This document shows, piece after piece, positions 1-5,578 of a stretch of DNA of 7,201 nucleotides (positions are counted from its first letter, which is position 1; each line of letters starts with the position of its first letter). The position numbers and the translations under genes are program-made. The DNA is from Deltaproteobacteria bacterium (GTDB lineage Bacteria > Desulfobacterota > GWC2-55-46 > DRQE01): assembly GCA_030631875.1 (NCBI GenBank), contig DAOVKH010000087.1, positions 1 through 7,201 of the forward strand, written 5' to 3'. The notes below the pieces were generated by a model, which worked only from the letters and a program-made list of their open reading frames with translations, had not been told where the DNA came from and made no database searches.

Positions 1-245
1 CCGGTCGGCTGGATACGGCAGAGAAGTGGTTTGAGTCGGCAATAGAGGCGCTTCCCGACGGCGTATACGGCTACTATAATATGGCCTCTCTAAGTGCCAT
101 GAGGAAGGAGACGGATGCGGCCTGCGACTACCTGCAAAAGGCGGTTGAAAAGGGTTATGAGAACTGGGAGGAGATGAAGGGGGACGACTCCCTTGATAAT
201 ATCAGAGGAAGTGATTGCTATAAGGCCATAGTCGGCGACAGGTAG
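1..245 (+). CDS. TPR-repeat protein, C-terminal end (partial)
   Basis: The reading frame is open from the left edge (first full codon at 3) and ends at TAG 243-245, giving about 80 C-terminal residues. They show the helix-turn-helix periodicity of tetratricopeptide repeats: a helix beginning LDTAEKWFESAIEALP, then YGYYNMASLSAMRKETDAAC and DYLQKAVEKGY. The end, DDSLDNIRGSDCYKAIVGDR, resembles the usual close of TPR arrays, where a 'D..LDNLR....F' segment follows the last repeat. TPR arrays are protein-protein interaction scaffolds; nothing here reveals the partner, the location or any N-terminal domain. No clear terminator follows the stop; only a 4-bp CCTG/CAGG hairpin lies at 261-273. The TPR assignment is fairly secure, the specific function is unknown. 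Confidence 0.75.
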   Translation, partial: GRLDTAEKWFESAIEALPDGVYGYYNMASLSAMRKETDAACDYLQKAVEKGYENWEEMKGDDSLDNIRGSDCYKAIVGDR

Positions 246-374
246 GCTGAATGTGTTAGTCCTGGCTGACAGGTTATAATCAAAACAAAAGAGAACGAAG
301 TCGTAGTTCTATTAGTCAAGGTGTCTTTATATGAGAGACAAGGCAACCGAGGTCGTATACTTGGGAGTAACGGG

Positions 375-383
375 TGGAATAAT
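375..383 (+). promoter_or_regulatory. Weak extended -10 promoter candidate
   Basis: TGG followed by AATAAT matches an extended -10 element (TGn plus 5 of 6 bases of TATAAT) about 60 bases before the 444 start codon. No good -35 lies 17 bases upstream. A perfect TATAAT at 275-280 in the same intergenic stretch is an alternative, also without a good -35. This is speculative and assigned only by position. Confidence 0.2.
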
Positions 384-443
384 AAGTATAAGTGGACAGA
401 CAATACCCATCCTGTACTCAAATATTAGGATGCTAACCTCTGA

Positions 444-773
444 ATGAAAATATATACCAAAACATCTATATTGATTCTGCTCTTTCTGGTCTGTGCGTTA
501 CTTGCCGTTACTGAGGCGTGGGCCGATGAGGGAAGGTTCAACGGCTTCTGGAAGAAGGATTGTAAGGCTAAGGTTGGGTTGCAGTTCCTGAACTTTGAGG
601 CCGATCGTTACTTTATTTCATTCTGCGGGCGTGGTGGGTGCATGCCGCCGACGGCAGAGCGTCCGAATACTTCTATCGAGGACGACCCTGATTATAATAT
701 TATCGACGATGAGAATATTCAGATATATGAAGAGGACGGATGGGAGGATTACCGTAAGTGTCTTGATCTCTAA
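444..773 (+). CDS. Small exported four-cysteine protein, function unknown
   Basis: A 109-residue protein. Residues 1-27 form a typical Sec signal peptide: K2, a hydrophobic core at 8-22, and an A-W-A cleavage site before DEG. The mature part of about 82 residues has exactly four cysteines (C40, C61, C66, C106), suited to two disulfides. It contains the block GFWKKDC, then an aromatic-rich strand-like stretch ending FCGRGGC. An acidic second half (IEDDPDYNIIDDENIQIYEEDGW) follows, closing with YRKC. The pattern 'G-W-x3-C ... Y-x-I-x-F-C-G-x-G-G-C ... C' suggests a small secreted beta-rich family; I cannot name one. Signal peptide and cysteine spacing make it a real gene despite its size. The SD is weak (AGGA 427-430, 13 bases before ATG). 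It lies downstream of the TPR gene by about 200 bases and may stand alone. Confidence 0.7.
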   Translation: MKIYTKTSILILLFLVCALLAVTEAWADEGRFNGFWKKDCKAKVGLQFLNFEADRYFISFCGRGGCMPPTAERPNTSIEDDPDYNIIDDENIQIYEEDGWEDYRKCLDL

Positions 774-864
774 TGGCAAGGTAGCACTCAGGCTCCTAAA
801 AGTGTGATGAAACCGCCATCTTACGCTAAAATCCATCCTTGATTAAGATAATTTAATAATCACC

Positions 865-893
865 TTGACTTTCCATGCTGAACGCGATAAAAA
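865..893 (+). promoter_or_regulatory. Candidate sigma70 promoter (distal) for usp-narK
   Basis: TTGACT at 865-870 (5 of 6 to TTGACA), a 17-base spacer, then TAAAAA at 888-893 (4 of 6 to TATAAT). The -35 is good, the -10 mediocre. An AT-rich block with partial dyad symmetry (839-862) lies immediately upstream, where an activator would sit. Confidence 0.35.
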
Positions 894-926
894 AGAGTGT
901 AGAAGACACCTTACCCATGTGGATAA

Positions 927-956
927 TTGACGGGTTTAAGGTCTCAGGAATGTTAT
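927..956 (+). promoter_or_regulatory. Candidate sigma70 promoter (proximal) for usp-narK
   Basis: TTGACG at 927-932 (5 of 6), an 18-base spacer, and TGTTAT at 951-956 (4 of 6). Transcription would begin near 963, upstream of the 996-1018 hairpin and about 170 bases before the usp start codon. Similar in strength to the distal candidate; one or both may be real. Confidence 0.35.
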
Positions 957-995
957 GACAGCATTTTGCTCTGAACAACTCCCCGTAATACTTCT

Positions 996-1018
996 TCGGC
1001 GATACTGCGTCTCGCCGA
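996..1018 (+). repeat. Perfect 7-bp inverted repeat in the usp-narK leader
   Basis: TCGGCGA (996-1002) and TCGCCGA (1012-1018) are exact reverse complements around a nine-base loop. There is no T-run after it, so it is not an intrinsic terminator. It could be an RNA leader hairpin or a protein-binding dyad. Confidence 0.5.
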
Positions 1019-1112
1019 CATCAAATACTATACTCTACAGATACTTTAAAAGCACTACAAAGGATGTTATATATGCTCCAATGGATAACTATGTTCAAAT
1101 AATCCCAAAGGG

Positions 1113-1125
1113 TAGGAAAGGAGGT
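1113..1125 (+). promoter_or_regulatory. Strong Shine-Dalgarno of usp
   Basis: TAGGAAAGGAGGT ends eight bases before the ATG at 1134. The first 11 bases (TAGGAAAGGAG) recur before the narK start at 1585-1595. Confidence 0.75.
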
Positions 1126-1133
1126 ACAGCCAA

Positions 1134-1547
1134 ATGAAGTTACTTTTTTGTCACGATACTTCAAAGGCAGCACAGGGGGCGCTCGATGAGACCCTCAAGT
1201 ATTTCTCATGTCAGAGGCCGGAGATAATTCTTCTAACCGTGGTAGAGGGGCCGCTCGATGCCAGCATGGAGAACGAAGGTATCTTTGATGAGTTAGAGAA
1301 AGATATCCGTAACAAACACCGCAAGATAGCAGAGGGCATAAGCAAAGCCGGTTTTGATGTCGATGCCATCGTAGCCACAGGTGATTCGCGCACGATGATA
1401 ATAGAGGCCACCAAGAACAAGGCTCCGGATATTATAGTCGTCGGTAAGCGAGGCGGCGGTCGCGTCAAGGAGATGATACTCGGCAGTGTTTCGGCATACG
1501 TGGTTCGCCACGCGCCTTGCCCGGTCTTGGTAATGCCAACGGCTTAA
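1134..1547 (+). CDS. Universal stress protein (UspA family, ATP-binding type)
   Basis: A 137-residue, single-domain cytoplasmic Usp of ordinary family length. The first strand, MKLLFCHDTS, carries the conserved Asp (D8). The second strand, EIILLTVVEG, is at 30-39, and a Rossmann-like alpha/beta pattern continues throughout. The C-terminal signature is complete: G104-x2-G107-x9-G117-S118, the nucleotide-phosphate loop that separates ATP-binding Usps from UspA-like non-binders, followed by the closing strand CPVLVMP. The start is supported by AGGAGGT at 1119-1125. Usps are usually small stress or energy-state modulators. This gene lies 59 bases upstream of the nitrate/nitrite porter with no terminator between, so co-transcription is likely and a regulatory role on the transporter is a reasonable inference. 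The family call is very secure; the partner is not shown. Confidence 0.95.
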   Translation: MKLLFCHDTSKAAQGALDETLKYFSCQRPEIILLTVVEGPLDASMENEGIFDELEKDIRNKHRKIAEGISKAGFDVDAIVATGDSRTMIIEATKNKAPDIIVVGKRGGGRVKEMILGSVSAYVVRHAPCPVLVMPTA

Positions 1548-1584
1548 GATTACCATCAGCGAGATTAGGAATAAAAAAGAAGGA

Positions 1585-1595
1585 TAGGAAAGGAG
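1585..1595 (+). promoter_or_regulatory. Shine-Dalgarno that fixes the narK start
   Basis: TAGGAAAGGAG, 11 bases before ATG 1607, identical to the block before usp. It decides the start: an in-frame ATG at 1517 would add 30 residues, overlap usp and encode a charged, non-conserved leader. Confidence 0.75.
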
Positions 1596-1606
1596 ATGAT
1601 AGATAT

Positions 1607-3091
1607 ATGAAGCTTTCAATCTTATTTAAAGTAAAAGACCCGCAGATTAAAGCACTCCATCTGACGTGGATCGCATTCTTTATTACGTTCTTTGTATGGT
1701 TTAATATGGCACCATTGGCAACGACTATGTTGGCGCAGTTGGATTGGCTGACTAAGTCGCAGATAAAGGTCTTTGCTATATGTAACGTCGCACTGACAAT
1801 ACCTGCGCGTATTGTCGTCGGCATGGCGCTCGATAAGTGGGGGCCAAGGAGGGTCTTCTCGGTACTCATGGTTATTATGGCCATACCGACCTTTGCCTTC
1901 GCATTTGGCGATTCTTTCACACAGATGCTAATATCACGTCTCGTACTCAGTTCCGTCGGAGCCGGTTTTGTTGTCGGTATCCATATGACGGCACTGTGGT
2001 TTAAGCCAAAGAATATAGGCTTTGCCGAGGGCTTCTATGCCGGCTGGGGTAACTTCGGAAGTGCCGCCGCGGCGATGCTTTTACCGGTTATAGCCTTCAA
2101 CCTCTTCGGCGGAGACGACGGTTGGCGCTACGCAATGGCAACGACCGGCGGTATCATGTTCATATATGGTATCTTCTACTGGTTTGCCATAACCGACGGG
2201 CCAAAGGGAGCGGTACACCACAAGCCAAGAAACGTTGCGGCCATGGAGGTCAGCACTTACGGCGATATGATAAAGCTGATAGTCTTCACCATTCCGCTCT
2301 TCGGCATACTCGCTGTCCTCATATGGAAGCTCGGCAAACTCGGTTATCTGCAGGGAACAGGACTTGCGATAGCCTATGCTGTAATAGGGCTTATCGTTAT
2401 ATATCAGATAATCCAGGTGTTAAGGGTAAACCTTCCGATACTTAAGAAGGGTGTTCCCGAGGACGACAAGTATAACTTCAATCAGGTCGCTTGCCTCAAT
2501 ACGACATACTTCTGTAACTTCGGTGCGGAACTTGCCGTCGTATCGATGCTGCCGGCATTCTTTGAGATGACCTTTAAGCTAACGCCGACTGCGGCTGGGC
2601 TAATAGCGGCATCATTCGCATTTGTTAACCTTGTGGCGCGTCCGCTCGGAGGAATACTCTCCGATAAGATGCAGAGCCGTAAGAAGATTATGCTCATGTA
2701 TATGCTTGGTATATCTTTGGGCTTCTTCGGCATGGGAATGATAGGTGCTACATGGCCGTTATTCTTTGCCGTCGTCCTTACCGTGGTGTGTTCAATGTTC
2801 GTTCAGGGTGCCGAGGGTGCGACCTTCGCCATCATACCGACCATCAAGCGACGCATTACAGGCCAGATTTCAGGCATGGCAGGTGCGTACGGTAACGTAG
2901 GTGCTGTATTCTATCTGACGCTCTTCACGATGGTAGAGAGCAGTAGTACCTTCTTCTTTGTAATCGCAGGAGGCGCGCTCTTTAGCTTCTTGTTCTGCTT
3001 GGCCTTACTTAAAGAGCCTCAAGGCGCTTTTGCCGATGAGTATCACCTCTCTTCGGTCGATAAGGAGCTTATGAACGCAGAGAGCCCATAG
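1607..3091 (+). CDS. narK: NarK-type nitrate/nitrite transporter (NNP family, MFS)
   Basis: A 494-residue inner-membrane carrier of the nitrate/nitrite porter branch of the major facilitator superfamily. TM1 carries WFNMAPLATT (31-40). TM2 has R68 (TIPAR), followed by the MFS loop DKWGPRR (76-82). TM5 has nitrate signature 1, GFYAGWGNFGSAA (142-154). TM8 has R345 in VARPLGG, the counterpart of the SRPVGG motif of E. coli NarK. TM11 has signature 2, GQISGMAGAYGNVGAV (419-434). The two arginines correspond to the substrate-anion ligands of NarK. Between TM6 and TM7 are two further hydrophobic stretches (about 222-240 and 249-271), giving a predicted 14 rather than 12 helices. Start chosen at 1607 for its SD. 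It follows usp by 59 bases and is closed by the terminator at 3125-3154. Whether it imports nitrate, exports nitrite or exchanges them cannot be read from the sequence; no reductase genes are in view. Confidence 0.92.
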   Translation: MKLSILFKVKDPQIKALHLTWIAFFITFFVWFNMAPLATTMLAQLDWLTKSQIKVFAICNVALTIPARIVVGMALDKWGPRRVFSVLMVIMAIPTFAFAFGDSFTQMLISRLVLSSVGAGFVVGIHMTALWFKPKNIGFAEGFYAGWGNFGSAAAAMLLPVIAFNLFGGDDGWRYAMATTGGIMFIYGIFYWFAITDGPKGAVHHKPRNVAAMEVSTYGDMIKLIVFTIPLFGILAVLIWKLGKLGYLQGTGLAIAYAVIGLIVIYQIIQVLRVNLPILKKGVPEDDKYNFNQVACLNTTYFCNFGAELAVVSMLPAFFEMTFKLTPTAAGLIAASFAFVNLVARPLGGILSDKMQSRKKIMLMYMLGISLGFFGMGMIGATWPLFFAVVLTVVCSMFVQGAEGATFAIIPTIKRRITGQISGMAGAYGNVGAVFYLTLFTMVESSSTFFFVIAGGALFSFLFCLALLKEPQGAFADEYHLSSVDKELMNAESP

Positions 3092-3124
3092 CTAAGAGTA
3101 TAAATATCTACATGATTTAATTGG

Positions 3125-3154
3125 AAACCCCCGCCCAAATATGGGCGGGGGTTT
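3125..3154 (+). terminator. Intrinsic terminator after narK
   Basis: A perfect 12-bp stem: AAACCCCCGCCC (3125-3136) pairs with GGGCGGGGGTTT (3143-3154) around loop AAATAT. It is followed by a T-rich tract (TTTCTTGTTATTT region, 3152-3164). It ends the usp-narK operon and also lies downstream of the convergent minus-strand gene, though the U-tract on that side is poor. Confidence 0.92.
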
Positions 3155-3204
3155 CTTGTTATTTATGGTGGAGGTCTCTTCTTAATGAGATTCTTTTGTA
3201 GTCT

Positions 3205-3477
3205 TTAAGGAAGGTCGTGTTTTGTTAGGAGTTCTTTTATGAATGTTAAGATCTCTTCTTTATAGCCGCCGGCTATGTATAGTGCGATGGCTATGAATAT
3301 TATTGCTCGGATTATTCTGCCCAGAGGGAAGGGTTTTTTCTGGTCTTTCTTGTATTGCTCAAAGGACTCGAGTTGTTCTTCCTTGGTCTTGAGTATCTTA
3401 CGGCACTTCGGGCAACGCATTGCGCCGTGTATTATTTCAGCTCCACAGAACGGACAACTCTCCATCTGAATATCCAT
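3205..3477 (-). CDS. Small zinc-ribbon protein with one membrane helix
   Basis: A 90-residue protein. The N-terminus is a zinc ribbon with ligands C8-x2-C11-x10-C22-x2-C25 (CPFCG ... CPKC), the knuckle pair of the double-zinc-ribbon type. A charged helical linker follows (TKEEQLESFEQYKKDQKK, 31-48), then one hydrophobic helix (about 55-71, IIRAIIFIAIALYIAGG) and a short charged tail. This suggests an inner-membrane protein with the ribbon in the cytoplasm (positive-inside: K/R-rich before the helix). Such small ribbon-plus-helix proteins are common and mostly uncharacterised; metal sensing, protein docking or membrane-complex assembly are possible. The start could be M5 (3465) instead of M1, since no clear SD precedes either. 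It is divergent from msrAB (119-base gap) and convergent with narK. Confidence 0.8.
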   Translation of the reverse strand: MDIQMESCPFCGAEIIHGAMRCPKCRKILKTKEEQLESFEQYKKDQKKPFPLGRIIRAIIFIAIALYIAGGYKEEILTFIKELLTKHDLP

Positions 3478-3516
3478 GGTTACAGTCTAATGCTTAATCC
3501 CAGGAGATACAAGTAC

Positions 3517-3529
3517 TTTAATAGTTAAA
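3517..3529. repeat. AT-rich palindrome in the divergent msrAB / zinc-ribbon gap
   Basis: TTTAA (3517-3521) and TTAAA (3525-3529) are perfect inverted arms around TAG, between the two divergent genes. The location suits a shared operator, but short AT palindromes arise easily by chance. Confidence 0.25.
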
Positions 3530-3569
3530 TTTATTGTTGATACAGACCTACAAGTCCACAAAAAGCGGG

Positions 3570-3590
3570 TATACTCTATATATATGGAGA
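3570..3590 (+). promoter_or_regulatory. -10-like element and Shine-Dalgarno before msrAB
   Basis: TATACT at 3570-3575 (5 of 6 to TATAAT) lacks a good -35. GGAGA at 3586-3590, six bases before ATG 3597, is a proper SD and fixes that start. It rules out the longer TTG-initiated frame from 3534, whose added residues would bury the signal peptide. Confidence 0.45.
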
Positions 3591-3596
3591 TTCGCT

Positions 3597-4739
3597 ATGT
3601 GGAAGCTTGTATTGGTAATAGCTGTGGTGATAATGATATCGGGATGTGAAGGTTCGCCGGTGGATACGGGCGAATCAGTTGAAGGGGCAGGTAAATCTAT
3701 GGCAGATAACGTTATGATAGACGAGGCGATTATCATGGAAGCGGGTTTAAAGAAAGCGACATTCGCCGGCGGATGCTTCTGGTGTATGGAAGCTCCATTT
3801 GAAAAGCTCAGGGGGGTTAAGGGCGTGCGTTCGGGCTATACCGCAGGAGATTTGGATAACCCAAGCTACGAGGATGTCAGTGGCGGCGAGTCGGGCCATG
3901 TCGAGGCTATAGAGATATTGTATGATCCAAAGATAGTAGGTTTCGCAGAGCTCATAGATATCTTCTGGCGTCAGATTGATCCGACCGACGGCGACGGTTC
4001 TTTCGTAGATAGAGGCTCACAGTACAGGAGTGTTATATTCTACCGCACCGAAGAAGAGCGCCTGCTTGCCGAGGAGAGTAAGCAGAGACTTGGCGACTCC
4101 AATAGGTTTGACAAACCTATAATGACCGAGGTATTGGAGTTAGACAAGTTCTACGACGCTGAAAACTACCACCAGGACTACTACAAGAAGAACCCAATAC
4201 GGTATAAGTACTATCGCTCGCGCTCCGGCAGAGACGCCTTCATCAAGGAGGCTTGGGCAAATGACCCTAAAGACGGATATGAGCATCATCTATATAAGAA
4301 GCCTCAAGATAAACTCTTGAAGAAGAGCTTATCGCCGCTTCAATATAAGGTCACACAGAAGGACGATACGGAACGTCCCTTTGATAACGAGTATTGGGAT
4401 AATAAAGAGCGCGGTATATATGTGGATGTGGTAAGCGGCGAACCACTCTTTAGCTCCACAGATAAGTATAAGTCCGGCACCGGGTGGCCAAGCTTTACCG
4501 CTCCTCTCGTCAGGGAACATCTCGTAGAGTATGAGGATAAGGGCTTATTCAGCACACGCACAGAGCTTAGAAGCCGCTACGGTGATTCACACTTGGGGCA
4601 CCTCTTCGACGACGGCCCGAAGCCTTCAGGATTACGCTACTGCATAAACTCAGCGGCTCTTCGTTTTATTCCCATCGACGAGATGCCCGAAGAGGGGTAT
4701 GGTGAATATATGTCCATATTTTCCGCAAAGAGCAAGTGA
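3597..4739 (+). CDS. msrAB: Exported lipoprotein MsrA-MsrB methionine sulfoxide reductase fusion
   Basis: A 380-residue protein that repairs both S- and R-epimers of methionine sulfoxide. Residues 1-17 form a lipoprotein signal ending in lipobox I-S-G-C17, so the enzyme should be membrane-anchored outside the cytoplasm. A linker (18-52) follows. The MsrA domain is about 53-222, with GGCFWCMEAPFE (catalytic C60, second C63), SGYTAG, SGHVEAIEILYDP and DAENYHQDYYKKNP. The MsrB domain is about 235-375, with SGTGWPSF, DSHLGHLFDDGP and RYCINSAALRF (catalytic C349). The four zinc cysteines of many MsrBs are replaced (D277, S280, S326, G329), as in the non-zinc PilB type. The usual resolving Cys is T295. 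The only cysteines are 17, 60, 63 and 349. No thioredoxin domain is attached, unlike Neisseria PilB. The next gene starts 41 bases downstream with no terminator between, so co-transcription is likely. Confidence 0.95.
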   Translation: MWKLVLVIAVVIMISGCEGSPVDTGESVEGAGKSMADNVMIDEAIIMEAGLKKATFAGGCFWCMEAPFEKLRGVKGVRSGYTAGDLDNPSYEDVSGGESGHVEAIEILYDPKIVGFAELIDIFWRQIDPTDGDGSFVDRGSQYRSVIFYRTEEERLLAEESKQRLGDSNRFDKPIMTEVLELDKFYDAENYHQDYYKKNPIRYKYYRSRSGRDAFIKEAWANDPKDGYEHHLYKKPQDKLLKKSLSPLQYKVTQKDDTERPFDNEYWDNKERGIYVDVVSGEPLFSSTDKYKSGTGWPSFTAPLVREHLVEYEDKGLFSTRTELRSRYGDSHLGHLFDDGPKPSGLRYCINSAALRFIPIDEMPEEGYGEYMSIFSAKSK

Positions 4740-4780
4740 ATAAACTTTATAACCTTCTGCCGTTGTGATAAATTATCCCT

Positions 4781-5509
4781 ATGAATACGGCGACAATAGA
4801 TAAAGAACTCCTGGTGGATATATGCGTTGATCGTTGCGGCGGTCAGTGCTGTAACCCCTGGTGGGGCGTGATATTCTATACGCTCAAGAAGAGCGGCGGC
4901 TTTAAGGAGATGGGTGTCTTTAAGCAAAAGGTCGCCCGAAGTATTAAGGAACGCGCCGATAGAATAAAAGGACAATACGTTACGACCGAAACGCCTGCGC
5001 GTGCCTTATTCGGAGACCCTGAGAGCTATAATGTAAGCCTTCAGAAGATTCGCGTCGTTAATGCCGTGCTTCACTTTGACCTGCGCGCCATGTTCGCCTT
5101 CAGATGCCGTTTCTTGACGGAAGACAATAAGTGCGGCATACACCCCGAAGATTTAGCGGAAGACATTCGCCCCCCGCATTGCTCCTTTCTCGGCACACCT
5201 GACAAGGCTCACGGTGAAAAAGGTTTCTGCAGAATTATAACGACGGCTGTTCTTTCGGGTGCTGACGACTTGGAGATAGAGAAGGCTATAGAGGCTGAGC
5301 GTGCCGCCAGTAAGATACACCTCGACGAGTGTCTTACGACCGTAGATGAGGCGGCCGATAGTGTGATAAAAGAGATAGAGGAGCATATAGAAAAACACGC
5401 CGGAGCTAAGGCGCAGGCTAAGATAAAGGTGAGGGTAGATAGTACGCCGGGGCGGAACGATATGTGTCCGTGTGGTAGTGGTAAGAAGTTCAAAAGATGC
5501 CATGGGTGA
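4781..5509 (+). CDS. YkgJ-like cysteine-cluster protein with C-terminal SEC-C motif
   Basis: A 242-residue, apparently cytoplasmic protein with no signal peptide. The N-terminus has C15-x3-C19-x3-C23-C24. Downstream come CRFLTEDNKCGIHP (C109, C118), RPPHC (C134) and GFC (C150). This 'Cx3Cx3CC ... C-fL-x-C-x-I-h ... RP-x2-C' layout is that of YkgJ-type (CxxCxxCC) proteins, thought to bind zinc or iron. A helical stretch, charge-rich and possibly coiled-coil (about 163-212), leads to the C-terminal SEC-C motif: PGRNDMCPCGSGKKFKRCHG (223-242), with ligands C229, C231, C240 and H241. That is the zinc motif of the SecA tail, which binds SecB and ribosomes. The pairing suggests a metal-dependent protein docked to ribosomes or SecB/Sec; the substrate is unknown. 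An in-frame stop at 4769-4771 limits the start; no SD is visible, so translation may be leaderless or coupled. Confidence 0.88.
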   Translation: MNTATIDKELLVDICVDRCGGQCCNPWWGVIFYTLKKSGGFKEMGVFKQKVARSIKERADRIKGQYVTTETPARALFGDPESYNVSLQKIRVVNAVLHFDLRAMFAFRCRFLTEDNKCGIHPEDLAEDIRPPHCSFLGTPDKAHGEKGFCRIITTAVLSGADDLEIEKAIEAERAASKIHLDECLTTVDEAADSVIKEIEEHIEKHAGAKAQAKIKVRVDSTPGRNDMCPCGSGKKFKRCHG

Positions 5510-5534
5510 CTTTTTAGGCAGTTTTTGTTATAGT
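5506..5534 (+). promoter_or_regulatory. Extended -10 promoter for the cupredoxin gene
   Basis: TATAGT at 5529-5534 (5 of 6) is preceded by TGT, giving an extended -10 (TGn). GTGACT at 5506-5511 (4 of 6 to TTGACA) sits 17 bases upstream, overlapping the previous gene's stop codon. Expected start of transcription is near 5541, about 38 bases before the ATG. This is the best promoter match in the window. Confidence 0.5.
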
Positions 5535-5567
5535 CTATCTATTGCTGGCTTAGCTCTATCTCAATTC

Positions 5568-5574
5568 GGAGGAG
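5568..5574 (+). promoter_or_regulatory. Shine-Dalgarno of the cupredoxin gene
   Basis: GGAGGAG, four bases before ATG 5579, is a strong ribosome binding site that supports the chosen start. Confidence 0.75.
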
Positions 5575-5578
5575 TAAT

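Larger units (their letters stand above)
774..1133 (+). other. 360-base non-coding leader before the usp-narK operon
   Basis: I see no convincing gene here. A 60-codon frame at 955-1137 is rejected (composition random, no recognisable motif). The stretch holds an AT-rich partly symmetric block with an FNR-like 8/10 match at 839-852, two sigma70-like promoter candidates (865-893 and 927-956), a perfect 7-bp inverted repeat at 996-1018, and a strong Shine-Dalgarno (GGAGGT, 1120-1125) nine to ten bases before the usp ATG. The length after the promoters (170-230 bases) suggests a long 5' untranslated region. I recognise no known riboswitch class. Confidence 0.5.

Noticed and set aside
261..273. 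CCTG/CAGG hairpin after the TPR gene as a terminator
   Set aside because: Only four base pairs and no T-run follows.
218..421. 67-codon minus-strand frame in the first intergenic region
   Set aside because: Starts at TTG with no SD, overlaps the TPR gene's end, and has no homology-like features.
955..1137. 60-codon plus-strand frame ending in an ATGA overlap with usp
   Set aside because: No recognisable domain or signal, random-looking composition, poor spacing of an AGGA before its ATG, and it overlaps the promoter candidate and hairpin. The overlap with usp is noted but not enough to call a gene.
1517..1606. 30-residue N-terminal extension of NarK
   Set aside because: It would overlap usp and has no SD. 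ATG 1607 has a strong one and begins the usual short cytoplasmic leader before TM1.
1465..1920. 151-codon minus-strand frame across the usp/narK junction
   Set aside because: Shadow of the two plus-strand genes, which have clear family motifs; no motif in the minus frame.
3534..3596. Longer TTG-initiated start for MsrAB
   Set aside because: It places 21 extra residues before an excellent lipoprotein signal; ATG 3597 has a GGAGA SD six bases away.
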